Assembly: GCA_025499705.1 (NCBI GenBank)
Contig: JAFMVE010000008.1
Span: 1-64,000, forward strand
Reading direction: 5' to 3'
DNA: 64,000 nt
Origin: Carboxylicivirga caseinilyticus
GTDB lineage: Bacteria; Bacteroidota; Bacteroidia; Bacteroidales; Marinilabiliaceae
Under the pieces are notes generated by a model, which worked only from the letters and a program-made list of their open reading frames with translations, made no database searches and had not been told where the DNA came from. Below are positions 35,704 through 43,892 of this stretch, one piece after another. Position 1 is the stretch's first letter. Each line of letters starts with the position of its first letter. A program made the translations under genes and the position numbers.

Positions 35704-37896
35704 TTATTCATTTGTAGTTACGACTTCAACAGGAATAGTAATTGTAAAGACAGAACCTTTACCAATTTCCGAATCCAGTTTTATATTGCCACCAAGCATC
35801 TTTATGTATAAATCAGAAATAGAAAGCCCAAGACCGGTACCACCTTTAAGTGAAGCTAATTTGGCATCTCCTTGTCTGAATCTTTCAAAAATAACCTTTT
35901 GATATTCAGGGGCAATACCTATTCCGGTATCAATCACTTTAATTATTAATTGGTTATTATTTATTTCATGTTGTATGGTGATACTGCCTTCGTCGGTGTA
36001 TTTAATGGCATTGGATACCAAATTGATAATAACCTGTTTTAGTTTTAATTCATCCGACTGAATTGAAAGGTCACCGTTTTTACAGTTATCAATAATGATT
36101 TTTAATGTCTTGTCGGCAAGTAAATTGCGGGAATTTATCAGAATATTGTCAAAAAAATCGCTAAGTGAAAAAATGTTTTTGTTGGGTTTAACCAGTCCAG
36201 AATCAATTTTGGATATTTCAATAATGTCAGTAATAATGGATAATAAATAATAAGCACTGTTACGTATTACGTTTGTATAATATTGTGCATCCTCAATGGA
36301 AAGGTCAGGACTGTTTAAAAGTTCTGTGAAGCCAATTATTCCATTCATTGGTGTTCTGATCTCATGTGAAAGATTTTCCAGAAATGAAGATTTAAGTTTA
36401 TCACTTTCTTCAGCTTTTGCTTTTGCAATAATTAATTCTTCCTGCCATTTTTGTTTGCTCAATAATTTCCAAATAGCACTTACAAGCTGAACAATCTGAT
36501 GTGAATCTTTCTCATCATATGCTTTATGGCTTGTGAGGTATAGTAATGCTTCGATGGTATCATCCTCATAAATTGGGAAAATTAAAGTATGTTCAAATCT
36601 TTGGGATGTTATCGGACATTGATGAGTTTGTGATAGATTACAGCTACTGCACGTATTCATATTTAGATTGGTAGCTCTTATAATGCAATGATCCAGATCT
36701 TTATACGGAAAAGTTTCGTTTACTTCAATTGAAGCGTTTTTTATGTCTAATTTATTGGATAAGAAAAAAACATTGTTTTTTACATCAAATTTATAAAGCA
36801 AACCAAAATTACTTTCTGTAAGTCGCACTATTTCATATAAGGCATGATCGAGAAATACTTTACTTTTATCTGTTTTTATCTTTGAAAGTTCTACTAAGCT
36901 TTCCAACCGAGCTTCATTCTTTTGCGATTGAATAATAGTCTCTTTCTTAGCTCTAAGTTCATTTTTTAGCTCCAATGTTTTGCGCCTTACCATTTGACGT
37001 AAAACAATGGAATAAAAAAGAAAAATGAAAAGTGCTATCAAAAACACAATTAATGAGACGATAAAAACCTTATAGTTTCGTTGAAAAAAGTTTTGCTTAG
37101 GAATAAATGGAATACATACCCATTTATTAAATATTTGTCTTCGTTGATCTTCGTCAATTGTAAGAAGAATTTTATCGATGATCTGTGCAAACGTTTTATG
37201 TTCTTTTCTGAAGGCAAAAGAGAGATGCCATACAAAGTCCAGTTCAGTACCTATGCTAAGGTTGGTAATTCCATATTTCTCAACAATAAAGCTTGCTGTC
37301 ATAATATTAACGATGGTCGCATCAGTAGAACCCAAAGAGGTTTTAATAAGTGCTTCCAGTTCATCGTTACATTCAACCAATTCAAAATTGGTGTAATTCT
37401 CTGTTAAATAGTCTTGAGTGATATAGTCTCTCATGACTGATATTTTCATCCCATTGAGATCATGGTCTGAGAAATCAAAGGTTTTGGTTTTATTAATCAG
37501 AAGAACGATGGGAATATTCAGAACCGGTTCAGTAAATGCAAAATAATCTTTTCGTTCTTCAGTCACCTGCATTGCACCCAGAAAATCAATTTCGTCGTTC
37601 AACAGGCCAGAATACATTTCTTTCCAATCTTTGTAGTAAACACGTATGAAATCTACATTTAATTCATCTTCAAATATTTTAATGTAATCAGAAATGATGC
37701 CTTGATGTACCCCGTTTTCATCGATGTAATCGCCAGGAGCCCAGGTAGGATTTGGCGCATACCTCATATTATGAAGGTTGTTTTGAAGCCAATCAGTTTC
37801 TTCGGACGAGCAAACAATATTTGCTTTCTCATCCTGACCATAGGTTAAGATACTGATCAAAAGACTTAAAACAAATATTACTTTTTTCGGAAACAT
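35704..37896 (-). CDS. BvgS-like histidine kinase with solute-binding sensor
   Basis: 730-aa kinase. A signal peptide is followed by a periplasmic SBP_bac_3 domain (about 30-265: WAPGDYIDENGVHQGIISDY, GAMQVTEERKDYFAFTEPVL). A transmembrane helix comes at about 278-300. A GAF-like domain (about 330-485) contains a cysteine cluster, CSSCNLSQTHQC. HisKA has H511 in LSHEIRTPMNGIIGF, and the ATPase domain has INLVSNAIKYT, DTGIGIA and GTGLGLS. There is no receiver or Hpt domain, unlike true BvgS. It probably senses an amino-acid-like ligand. No partner regulator is adjacent. Confidence 0.9.
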   Translation of the reverse strand: MFPKKVIFVLSLLISILTYGQDEKANIVCSSEETDWLQNNLHNMRYAPNPTWAPGDYIDENGVHQGIISDYIKIFEDELNVDFIRVYYKDWKEMYSGLLNDEIDFLGAMQVTEERKDYFAFTEPVLNIPIVLLINKTKTFDFSDHDLNGMKISVMRDYITQDYLTENYTNFELVECNDELEALIKTSLGSTDATIVNIMTASFIVEKYGITNLSIGTELDFVWHLSFAFRKEHKTFAQIIDKILLTIDEDQRRQIFNKWVCIPFIPKQNFFQRNYKVFIVSLIVFLIALFIFLFYSIVLRQMVRRKTLELKNELRAKKETIIQSQKNEARLESLVELSKIKTDKSKVFLDHALYEIVRLTESNFGLLYKFDVKNNVFFLSNKLDIKNASIEVNETFPYKDLDHCIIRATNLNMNTCSSCNLSQTHQCPITSQRFEHTLIFPIYEDDTIEALLYLTSHKAYDEKDSHQIVQLVSAIWKLLSKQKWQEELIIAKAKAEESDKLKSSFLENLSHEIRTPMNGIIGFTELLNSPDLSIEDAQYYTNVIRNSAYYLLSIITDIIEISKIDSGLVKPNKNIFSLSDFFDNILINSRNLLADKTLKIIIDNCKNGDLSIQSDELKLKQVIINLVSNAIKYTDEGSITIQHEINNNQLIIKVIDTGIGIAPEYQKVIFERFRQGDAKLASLKGGTGLGLSISDLYIKMLGGNIKLDSEIGKGSVFTITIPVEVVTTNE

Positions 37897-38104
37897 GTTC
37901 TAAGGTAAAGAAAAATAGCAGAATATGATTTCGAATTTTACGAATTGTAAGTTTTTTAGGGTGAGTTATTTATTTGATAAACAGGTGAAATATTATTTAA
38001 AATTAAAATAGCCTTCTATTTATGGTTAACGTTTGAAGGAGATTCTTCAATCTGAATGTTTATATACTATTCGTAAATAATATGAAATGAGTAAAGGGAT
38101 CTTG

Positions 38105-38256
38105 TTATCCATTCTCAGGAGTAAAGAATTCAAATTTTCCACATTGGGGGCAGGCATAAATTGCAAAAGATTCTTTATTCAAAAACAATTCAAATATATT
38201 TCCAAATACACCGGGGGGCGCTCCTTCGTGAATTTTATGATTGCTGTTGGTTTCTA
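38105..38256 (-). pseudogene. Remnant of a zinc-ribbon protein gene
   Basis: A short minus-strand frame without a start codon encodes EGAPPGVFGNIFELFLNK, then FAIYACPQCGKFEFFTPENG and TAA. The CPxCG knuckle plus following aromatic strand is typical of the C-terminal half of a small zinc-ribbon protein whose N-terminus is missing. The frame begins right at the stop codon of the upstream hydrolase gene, as if that gene's insertion or a deletion removed its 5' part. Confidence 0.55.
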
Positions 38257-39303
38257 ATTAAATTTCCCAGCGTCTACATCTTTAATAAACTGAATTAATC
38301 CTGAGAAATATGTTGTTGGATCATCGTATTGAGATACATGACCTCCATTGGTTGTAACGCTGCGACCTTTTTGAACCTGAGTACTCATCCATTCCATATA
38401 TTTAGGATCCATTGTATCGTACTTTCCGCCCAACATTAATGTAGGTACTTTTATTTCGGAAAGTCTGTCTGATACATCCCAATTTTTTAGAGATGCATTC
38501 CCGGTAACTCCAAATTCACTATATCCCTGCATGTAGATGTAGATATTTGAATTAAGGTGTTTGAAAGCCCTGTTTATGAATTCGGGCCATTCCGCTAATG
38601 GTTTTCTCAGAATATGTTTGGTATAGTAATGCTGTTGAACCAACTCTGCGTATTTGGGATTGCCAAAATCTTCACTGGCTTCAAAAGCCTTAATTTCCTT
38701 ATACACGTCGGGAGGTAGCTGTGGTCCCAATACTTCGGCTGCATACTTTTCGTATTCAGGAATACTCGCTACCATGTTTGATATGATCAGTCCTTTTAGA
38801 TGATCCTGATATTTCAGCGCATACTCCATCGCCAATATGCCTCCCCAGGATTGACCTAATAAATAGAAATTATCCTTATCAAGATTTAAGGCTTGTCTCA
38901 CCTGTTCTACTTCTTCCACAAAATGAGTGATGGTCCAAAGAGTAGAATCATTTGGCTGGTCACTATAGTAACTTTCTAGTTGGTCATAATAAATGTATTC
39001 AATCTGTTCATTGGGTAAGTATCCGTCAAAGCTCTCAAAAAATTCATGAGTGCCACCCGGACCACCATGAAGGAGTAATACTTTCATTCGCGGGTTATTC
39101 CCCATTCGCTTAGTAAAAACATTAAAAGTTCCTTTGGGGGTTTCTATGGGAATCATTCTAATACCACCAGTAATTTGGTCATTGCTGTTTGAATAATCCC
39201 AGTAGCTATTCTTTTCCACAACAATGTTGTTTTCTTTTTGATTATTCACACAACCCGATATAAGTAATTGAATAATCAGCAGAGGTGTTACAAAGTATTT
39301 CAT
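38254..39303 (-). CDS. Proline iminopeptidase-like S33 hydrolase, lipoprotein
   Basis: About 349 aa from ATG 39303 (MKYFVTPLLIIQLL with lipobox ISGC); an ATG 9 bases further up is the alternative. The alpha/beta-hydrolase fold carries the PIP signature LLHGGPGGTHEFF (oxyanion), nucleophile GQSWGG, acid region LMLGGKYDTMDP and catalytic His in NGGHVSQYDD. It probably cleaves N-terminal proline or other small residues from peptides at the cell envelope. Monocistronic. Confidence 0.88.
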   Translation of the reverse strand: MKYFVTPLLIIQLLISGCVNNQKENNIVVEKNSYWDYSNSNDQITGGIRMIPIETPKGTFNVFTKRMGNNPRMKVLLLHGGPGGTHEFFESFDGYLPNEQIEYIYYDQLESYYSDQPNDSTLWTITHFVEEVEQVRQALNLDKDNFYLLGQSWGGILAMEYALKYQDHLKGLIISNMVASIPEYEKYAAEVLGPQLPPDVYKEIKAFEASEDFGNPKYAELVQQHYYTKHILRKPLAEWPEFINRAFKHLNSNIYIYMQGYSEFGVTGNASLKNWDVSDRLSEIKVPTLMLGGKYDTMDPKYMEWMSTQVQKGRSVTTNGGHVSQYDDPTTYFSGLIQFIKDVDAGKFN

Positions 39304-39312
39304 GATACTCAA

Positions 39313-39615
39313 TTTTGATTTATGTTATTTAATGGTCTACAACAAAAAGAAGTTAGCGCTGATTTATAAGTAAAGGAGATTAATAATAGATCAATATAGC
39401 TAAAAATTATAAGGTTTTTATGTCGAATCTGAGTAGATAAGATATTGGATTTTGATTTGAGAATGTTATAACCATTAATAAGCTTGAAGGCAGTAGTTAA
39501 TGACTTGTGAATGTATACCGAATGTTGACATTTGAGCGACTAATATAAAATGGGTCTTTCAAATTTATGCTTTGTAAGCTACTGCCTTTTGCCTGAAAAC
39601 TGATTAACTGATAAG
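39313..39615. other. Non-coding gap with a spaced inverted repeat
   Basis: No frame of note is present. AAGGCAGTAG (39487-39496) is repeated inverted as CTACTGCCTT (39579-39588), 82 bases apart, followed by TTGCCTGAAAACTG. Similar CTGCCTT tracts occur at about 42412-42430. Nothing else is recognised. Confidence 0.35.
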
Positions 39616-40383
39616 TTACTCAAAAAGATTATTTAATAATCCACCGGCATCTTCTTTTCCTGAGTTTTTACCATGAGGAGCAACGGCTCTGATCAATTTG
39701 CTGATTGGCATTGATTGAATCCATACTGTTCCGGTGCCTCTTAAAGTAGACAGGAACAATCCTTCTCCACCAAAAATCATGGATTTAAGATTTCCTGCTT
39801 TTTGAACACTGAAATCAATTCCATCGGTAAAACCAACCACACAACCGGTATCGATTCTTAGTGTTTCGTTATTCAGTTGTCGCTCAATCAGTGTTCCTCC
39901 GGCATGAATAAAGGCTTTGCCATCGCCTTCCAGTTTTTGAAGGATAAAGCCTTCTCCGCCAAAGAATCCGGCACCCAGACGTTGATTAAAATGCATGGAT
40001 AATCGGGTGCCCAAAGCGGCACATAAAAAAGCATCTTTTTGTACAATGACTCTGCCACCTAACTGAGCTAAATTTAACGGTACGATTGTTCCCGGATAGG
40101 GAGCAGAAAAAGCGACCTTCTTTTTGCCGTATCCACGATGGGTAAAATGGGTCAGAAATAAGGATTCGCCGGTTATGACACGTGAGGCTCCGGCCATCAG
40201 TTTACCAAAAAAACCTTGCGAAGGATTGGAGCCATCGCCCATCTTTGCTTCAAATTCAATTCCTTCTTCCATGTAAAGCATGGCGCCTGCTTCGGCAATG
40301 ACTGTTTCCTGCGGGTCGAGTTCAATTTCTACAAACTGAACATCGTGGCCTTTAATTTCGTAATCAATTTCGTGTGAATTCAT
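39616..40383 (-). CDS. TIGR00266/AIM24 family protein
   Basis: 255-aa protein of the AIM24-like family (PF01987), of unknown biochemical role. The protein is composed of beta strands with repeated Gly-rich turns. Typical segments are [20 protein letters not shown] near the N-terminus, [20 protein letters not shown] and [20 protein letters not shown] near residue 210. No signal peptide. It lies 17 bases after the exported protein gene at 40401, so the two may be co-transcribed. Confidence 0.9.
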   Translation of the reverse strand: MNSHEIDYEIKGHDVQFVEIELDPQETVIAEAGAMLYMEEGIEFEAKMGDGSNPSQGFFGKLMAGASRVITGESLFLTHFTHRGYGKKKVAFSAPYPGTIVPLNLAQLGGRVIVQKDAFLCAALGTRLSMHFNQRLGAGFFGGEGFILQKLEGDGKAFIHAGGTLIERQLNNETLRIDTGCVVGFTDGIDFSVQKAGNLKSMIFGGEGLFLSTLRGTGTVWIQSMPISKLIRAVAPHGKNSGKEDAGGLLNNLFE

Positions 40384-40400
40384 AGGGTTTAATTATTTGG

Positions 40401-41051
40401 TTAGCGTACTTCATTAATTGCATTTTGAAGTATCGATTTATTATTTACTTTGTAATTTTCAGGGTGTTTTTTCCAATCAATATATACATTAATCACAGGA
40501 TTTCCTGCGATAGCGCTTAAATCAGCTTCGCTTAAAAATCCGGCTCCAATGTAATAACTCTGATTCCATTTCTCCATCCATTTTTCGCTGATGTTTTCTG
40601 TGATCGGAATAACAATATTTTGCTCATTGCTTAGTTCTAATGTAATGCTACTTTCTGCCAGTGAGGGGCCAAAATATCGGTTTGCATCTCCAACAGGCAC
40701 GTTAATTTCGAACGACATTAAAAACCGGCCTTTTTGATTTCTGATGGTGCTGTTGCATCGTATTTTTCCTTTCTCTTCGCCAAAGAACCGTGCCATCCGA
40801 GGACTCACTTCGTAAAATAACTCAAAGCGCTCTGAAGTGACATCTTTTGTTGTGTCAATGGTAATGGCTGTTGGCAACGCTTTTGCCTGGGCTTCCTGTT
40901 TGAGTGTTTCTTCGGTACCGGCTTCGTAATATTCCCAGGTGCCGTTTTTGTGTAAGATTACAGTGTTACCCGTTTCGGTCGTAGCTTTTATTTGTGCCTT
41001 CAATTGTACACTACCCAGTATAATAAAGACTGTTATTAAGAGGTTCTTCAT
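40401..41051 (-). CDS. Exported protein of unknown function
   Basis: 216 aa from ATG 41051, giving signal peptide MKNLLITVFIILGSVQLKAQ. The frame extends to 41075, but that adds eight residues before a normal signal peptide. The early motif TVILHKNGTWEYY resembles the DUF3157-like exported proteins in Bacteroidota, though I would not name it with confidence. It precedes the AIM24-like gene by 17 bases. Confidence 0.7.
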   Translation of the reverse strand: MKNLLITVFIILGSVQLKAQIKATTETGNTVILHKNGTWEYYEAGTEETLKQEAQAKALPTAITIDTTKDVTSERFELFYEVSPRMARFFGEEKGKIRCNSTIRNQKGRFLMSFEINVPVGDANRYFGPSLAESSITLELSNEQNIVIPITENISEKWMEKWNQSYYIGAGFLSEADLSAIAGNPVINVYIDWKKHPENYKVNNKSILQNAINEVR

Positions 41052-41084
41052 ATGAGTTAAAATTAGAGCATACAAGATAGGAAA

Positions 41085-41143
41085 AAGCTAATAGCCTATA
41101 ACCAATAGCTGGTAGCTTTTTTAGGATTTTAGCTAATAGCTAT
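41085..41143. repeat. AGCTA-type dispersed intergenic repeat
   Basis: Multiple TAGCTA/AGCTAATAGC units with a CCAATAGCTGGTAGC hairpin element lie next to the DUF559 inverted repeat. They are related to tracts at 6539, 42351 and 43718. Confidence 0.4.
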
Positions 41144-41148
41144 GTATA

Positions 41149-41174
41149 CCCCTAAATCCCCTGAAGGGGACTTT
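41149..41174 (+). repeat. Left terminal inverted repeat of the DUF559 element
   Basis: 26 bases beginning CCCCTAAATCCCCTG and ending GGGGACTTT, with an internal CCCCTgaAGGGG hairpin. Its reverse complement, with three single-base gaps, recurs at 41582-41604. The DUF559 stop codon lies inside it. Confidence 0.7.
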
Positions 41175-41568
41175 GGCTTGCGGATAGTCTGCGTTTGCAT
41201 TCAGATGTTATTTCCTGAATGACATAATCAAGATTGGTTTCAATTTGTTGATTGGTAAACCTGATAATTCTAATGTTCCAATGGCTTAATTCAGCTTCTC
41301 TGCCAATGTCGTATTCTATTTGTTGTTGTTTTAAGTGTATTAAACCATCAACTTCAATAACTAGTTTTATGGGATGGCAATAGAAATCAGCAATAAATAT
41401 ATCGATTGGATGTTGAGCTCTAAATCGTAAACCAAGTATTTGCTTACCTTTTAATTTGTCCCATAATATGAGTTCTGATTTAGTCATATTTTTGCGTAAA
41501 GCTTTTGCTTTTTCGAATATATGCGGTTTAGCATTGTAAAACATATTAACCTGATCACTCACGCTCAT
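41152..41568 (-). CDS. DUF559 endonuclease-like protein
   Basis: 138-aa protein of the DUF559 (Vsr/restriction-endonuclease-like) family. Visible are KAKALRKNMTKSELILWDKL, LGLRFRAQHPIDIFIADFYC with the catalytic Asp, and KLVIEVDGLIHL with the E-x-D acidic pair. It is presumed a DNase; biological roles are unclear. The last residues (SPLQGI) and the stop codon are encoded by the left terminal repeat, and an inverted copy of that repeat sits 14 bases upstream of its start, so gene plus repeats look like one mobile unit. Confidence 0.9.
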   Translation of the reverse strand: MSVSDQVNMFYNAKPHIFEKAKALRKNMTKSELILWDKLKGKQILGLRFRAQHPIDIFIADFYCHPIKLVIEVDGLIHLKQQQIEYDIGREAELSHWNIRIIRFTNQQIETNLDYVIQEITSECKRRLSASQSPLQGI

Positions 41569-41581
41569 TGTCCTTGATATT

Positions 41582-41604
41582 AAAGCCCCTTTAGGGGTTT
41601 GGGG
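41582..41604 (-). repeat. Right terminal inverted repeat of the DUF559 element
   Basis: 23 bases reading (reverse complement) CCCCAAACCCCTAAAGGGGC plus TTT. It matches the left repeat except for three single-base gaps and one substitution. It lies between the DUF559 start and the XRE/S24 repressor stop. Confidence 0.7.
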
Positions 41605-41619
41605 TGAATAATGGTATTG

Positions 41620-42345
41620 CTATAATCTTGTTCCTCTTTCCACTTCAAACCCATTATAGGTAACAAACTGCCATACCTCAATAATGCTGTTAGCAGCTAT
41701 CTCATAGGGTTTGTAGTTACGATTGGTGGATACCAATAATAGTGTCTGATCTTTTTCAATTTGGTTATACACCAGTTTAAAAACAATGCCATCCTCGCGG
41801 GTAACAATAATGCAAGGAGTGCCGTCTTTAATGGTTTTCCAGTTTTGGATGTAGGCACCTGTCACCCATGAGCCTTCAGGTATAGGTAGCATTGAGTCAC
41901 CTTTGATCTGGAAGGTTCGGTAGGTTTTGTCCTGCGGCAGAAAGGGTAACGAAAACTTAGGTAGTGACGAAATAAATTCGATATCACCATAATCTGATGT
42001 GTATCCGGCCTGCGCCTTTACCGGAACCATCTCAATATTCTCTTTACCTTCCTTATCCACCGATACGGTTAGTAAACGAAGCTTTTGGCCGGTTACGTCA
42101 ATATCAAAACCATCTTCTATCTGCGAAAGCTGAAATTCGGATAAAGCCTGAAGGTTGTAACGGATCAAGGCATCGATGGATACTTTAAAATAATCGGCAA
42201 ATTTTACCAGTGTCTTAAACGGAGGTTGAACACTTTTTTCGTATCCTGCTAAAGTGGTTCGTGTAAGTTCTAAATTGCTGGCCAGATCGCTTTGCGAGAG
42301 CTTCTTTCGTTGGCGTAAAAAACGGATGTTTTCTGCAAAATACAT
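41620..42345 (-). CDS. XRE-S24 self-cleaving repressor (LexA/CI-like)
   Basis: 241-aa repressor. The N-terminal XRE helix-turn-helix (residues 5-62) includes KKLSQSDLASNLELTRTTLAG. The linker has an Ala-Gly cleavage site, KAQAGY (A113-G114). The C-terminal S24 domain has Ser151 in KGDSMLPI and Lys190 in VFKLVYN, the Ser-Lys dyad of LexA and CI. It should be inactivated by RecA-stimulated self-cleavage upon DNA damage. It is divergent from the Y-family polymerase gene, 163 bases away, and is the obvious candidate controller of the polymerase pair. Confidence 0.9.
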   Translation of the reverse strand: MYFAENIRFLRQRKKLSQSDLASNLELTRTTLAGYEKSVQPPFKTLVKFADYFKVSIDALIRYNLQALSEFQLSQIEDGFDIDVTGQKLRLLTVSVDKEGKENIEMVPVKAQAGYTSDYGDIEFISSLPKFSLPFLPQDKTYRTFQIKGDSMLPIPEGSWVTGAYIQNWKTIKDGTPCIIVTREDGIVFKLVYNQIEKDQTLLLVSTNRNYKPYEIAANSIIEVWQFVTYNGFEVERGTRL

Positions 42346-42350
42346 ATTTT

Positions 42351-42390
42351 CTAGCTTTTGGCTGATGGCTGTTAGCCGACAGCTTTTTTT
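42351..42390. repeat. AGCT/TTAGCC hairpin repeat in the repressor promoter region
   Basis: CTAGC, GGCTGATGGCTGTTAGCC and CCGACAGCTTTTTTTT give overlapping short stems (GGCT-GTT-AGCC) and a T-run. It is related to other AGCT tracts in the window. Confidence 0.4.
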
Positions 42391-42478
42391 TGTTCTTGAT
42401 ATTCAATTTCTTCTGCCTTCTGGCTAAAAACTAACTACCTGTTTATTTCATAAAGATATAAAAAATGATTAAATTATA

Positions 42479-42505
42479 GTCAGGATAATGACGAAAATAT
42501 CGACA
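42479..42505. promoter_or_regulatory. Candidate operator of the mutagenesis cassette
   Basis: Two overlapping dyads precede the polymerase ATG: GTCA-N6-TGAC at 42479-42492 and TGnCGA-N5-TCGnCA at 42489-42505, the latter ending 3 bases before the start codon. Their place between the divergent repressor and polymerase fits repressor binding. Confidence 0.45.
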
Positions 42506-42508
42506 TAA

Positions 42509-43711
42509 ATGTTGAAATCAATTTTACATCTGGATTTAGACACTTTTTTTGTGTCGTGCGAGCGCCTGATGGATAGTAAATTAAACAACCGTCCGGTGCT
42601 GATAGGAGGAACCTCCGACAGGGGAGTGGTGGCTGCATGCAGCTACGAGGCGAGGCAGTACGGCATTCATTCGGCTATGCCCATGCGTATGGCCCGGCAA
42701 TTGTGTCCGCATGCCACTGTTATCAGAGGGAATAGTGTTGTGTATAGCGAATTTTCAGATGCAGTTACAGAGATTGTAAAAGAGCGTTCGCCCATGTTTG
42801 AAAAATCGTCCATTGATGAATTTTATGTGGATGTGAGTGGAATGGATCGTTACGTAAAACAGACTTATCAATGGGCACAGGAGTTACGCGAGGAGATTAT
42901 CAGGGAGACGCATCTGCCCATTTCGTTTGGTTTGTCAACCAGCAAAACGGTTTCGAAGGTAGGAACGGGCGAGGCTAAGCCTAACAACTTTATGCGTATT
43001 GAAAATGGTTATGAAAAGCCTTTTCTGGCTCCTTTATCGGTGAAGAAAATACCCATGGTAGGCGATCAGACTTATCGTTTGTTGCGAAGCATGGGAGTGG
43101 AGCGGGTACGAACGGTTCAGCAAATGCCTGTTGAGCTGATGGAACGGGTGCTGGGAAAAAATGGCGCTGTCATCTGGAAAAAGGCACAAGGCATAGATAA
43201 TTCGCCTGTGGTGCCTTATTACGAGCGTAAATCGCTTTCGATGGAGCGTACTTTCGATAGTGATACCACCGATGTGTATAAACTGCGGGCCATTGTTATA
43301 GGAATGGCTGAGAATCTGGCTTTTCAGCTGCGGCATGACAATAAAATTACGGCTTGTGTAACGGTAAAGGTGCGTTACAGCGATTTTCAAACACACAGCA
43401 AGCAAAAACGCATTCCGTATACCTCGCTTGATCATACCCTTATTGAGGTGGTGAAAGATCTGTTTGATAAGGTATATGATCGTAGGGTGCTGGTGCGGCT
43501 GGTGGGAGTGCGTTTTAGTCACCTGATTGGAGGTAGTTATCAGATCCGGTTGTTTGAAGATTCGTTTAAACTCATTAAGCTCTATCAGGCTATGGATAAG
43601 GTGCGCGATCGTTACGGCCAACAAGCGGTGGTGCGTGCTATGGGAATGGGGTCTAAAACCCTTGCCCGACCCAATCCTTTTAATGGACAAACAGCAGTTG
43701 CGAATGGTTAG
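42509..43711 (+). CDS. Y-family translesion DNA polymerase (DinB/UmuC type)
   Basis: 400-aa error-prone polymerase. Catalytic residues are D9 (HLDLDTFF) and D103-E104 (SSIDEFYVD). The palm, fingers and thumb (residues 1-230) and little finger (about 240-345) are intact. A clamp-binding-like QIRLF lies near residue 347, followed by a UmuC-like helical tail (LYQAMDKVRDRYG), and it ends without DUF4113. The gene is visibly more GC-rich than the window average. It is divergent from the S24 repressor and upstream of a DnaE-like gene, forming a mutagenesis cassette without an ImuA/SulA-like gene. Confidence 0.93.
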   Translation: MLKSILHLDLDTFFVSCERLMDSKLNNRPVLIGGTSDRGVVAACSYEARQYGIHSAMPMRMARQLCPHATVIRGNSVVYSEFSDAVTEIVKERSPMFEKSSIDEFYVDVSGMDRYVKQTYQWAQELREEIIRETHLPISFGLSTSKTVSKVGTGEAKPNNFMRIENGYEKPFLAPLSVKKIPMVGDQTYRLLRSMGVERVRTVQQMPVELMERVLGKNGAVIWKKAQGIDNSPVVPYYERKSLSMERTFDSDTTDVYKLRAIVIGMAENLAFQLRHDNKITACVTVKVRYSDFQTHSKQKRIPYTSLDHTLIEVVKDLFDKVYDRRVLVRLVGVRFSHLIGGSYQIRLFEDSFKLIKLYQAMDKVRDRYGQQAVVRAMGMGSKTLARPNPFNGQTAVANG

Positions 43712-43717
43712 TTATAA

Positions 43718-43740
43718 AGCTATTGACTGATAGCTAATGG
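43718..43740. repeat. AGCT-type intergenic repeat
   Basis: AGCTATTGACTGATAGCTAA directly after the Y-family polymerase stop codon. It is the same family as the tracts at 6539, 41085 and 42351. Confidence 0.35.
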
Positions 43741-43754
43741 CTTGTATGTTTAAT

Positions 43755-43846
43755 TGTTGAGTTGTTGACTCGATAGCTATCGAGTCGTTTAATTGTAATA
43801 AAATCAACTTAACAACTCGACAGTTCTGCAATTCAACAACTCAACA
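43755..43846. repeat. Long hairpin with a perfect 20-bp palindrome
   Basis: TGTTGAGTTGTTGA (43755-43768) pairs perfectly with 43833-43846. Inside lies a perfect palindrome, GACTCGATAGCTATCGAGTC (43767-43786). A T-run follows the right arm (about 43849). It occupies the 181-base gap between the two polymerase genes and could act as a terminator or attenuator. Confidence 0.6.
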
Positions 43847-43892
43847 GCTTTTTTTAATAGTCTAAAAGTCTAACGGTCTAATCTCTAAAAAG

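Noticed and set aside
43034-43690. 218-codon open frame on the minus strand
   Set aside because: It lies wholly inside the Y-family polymerase gene, antisense, with a His- and Ile-rich composition typical of shadow frames.
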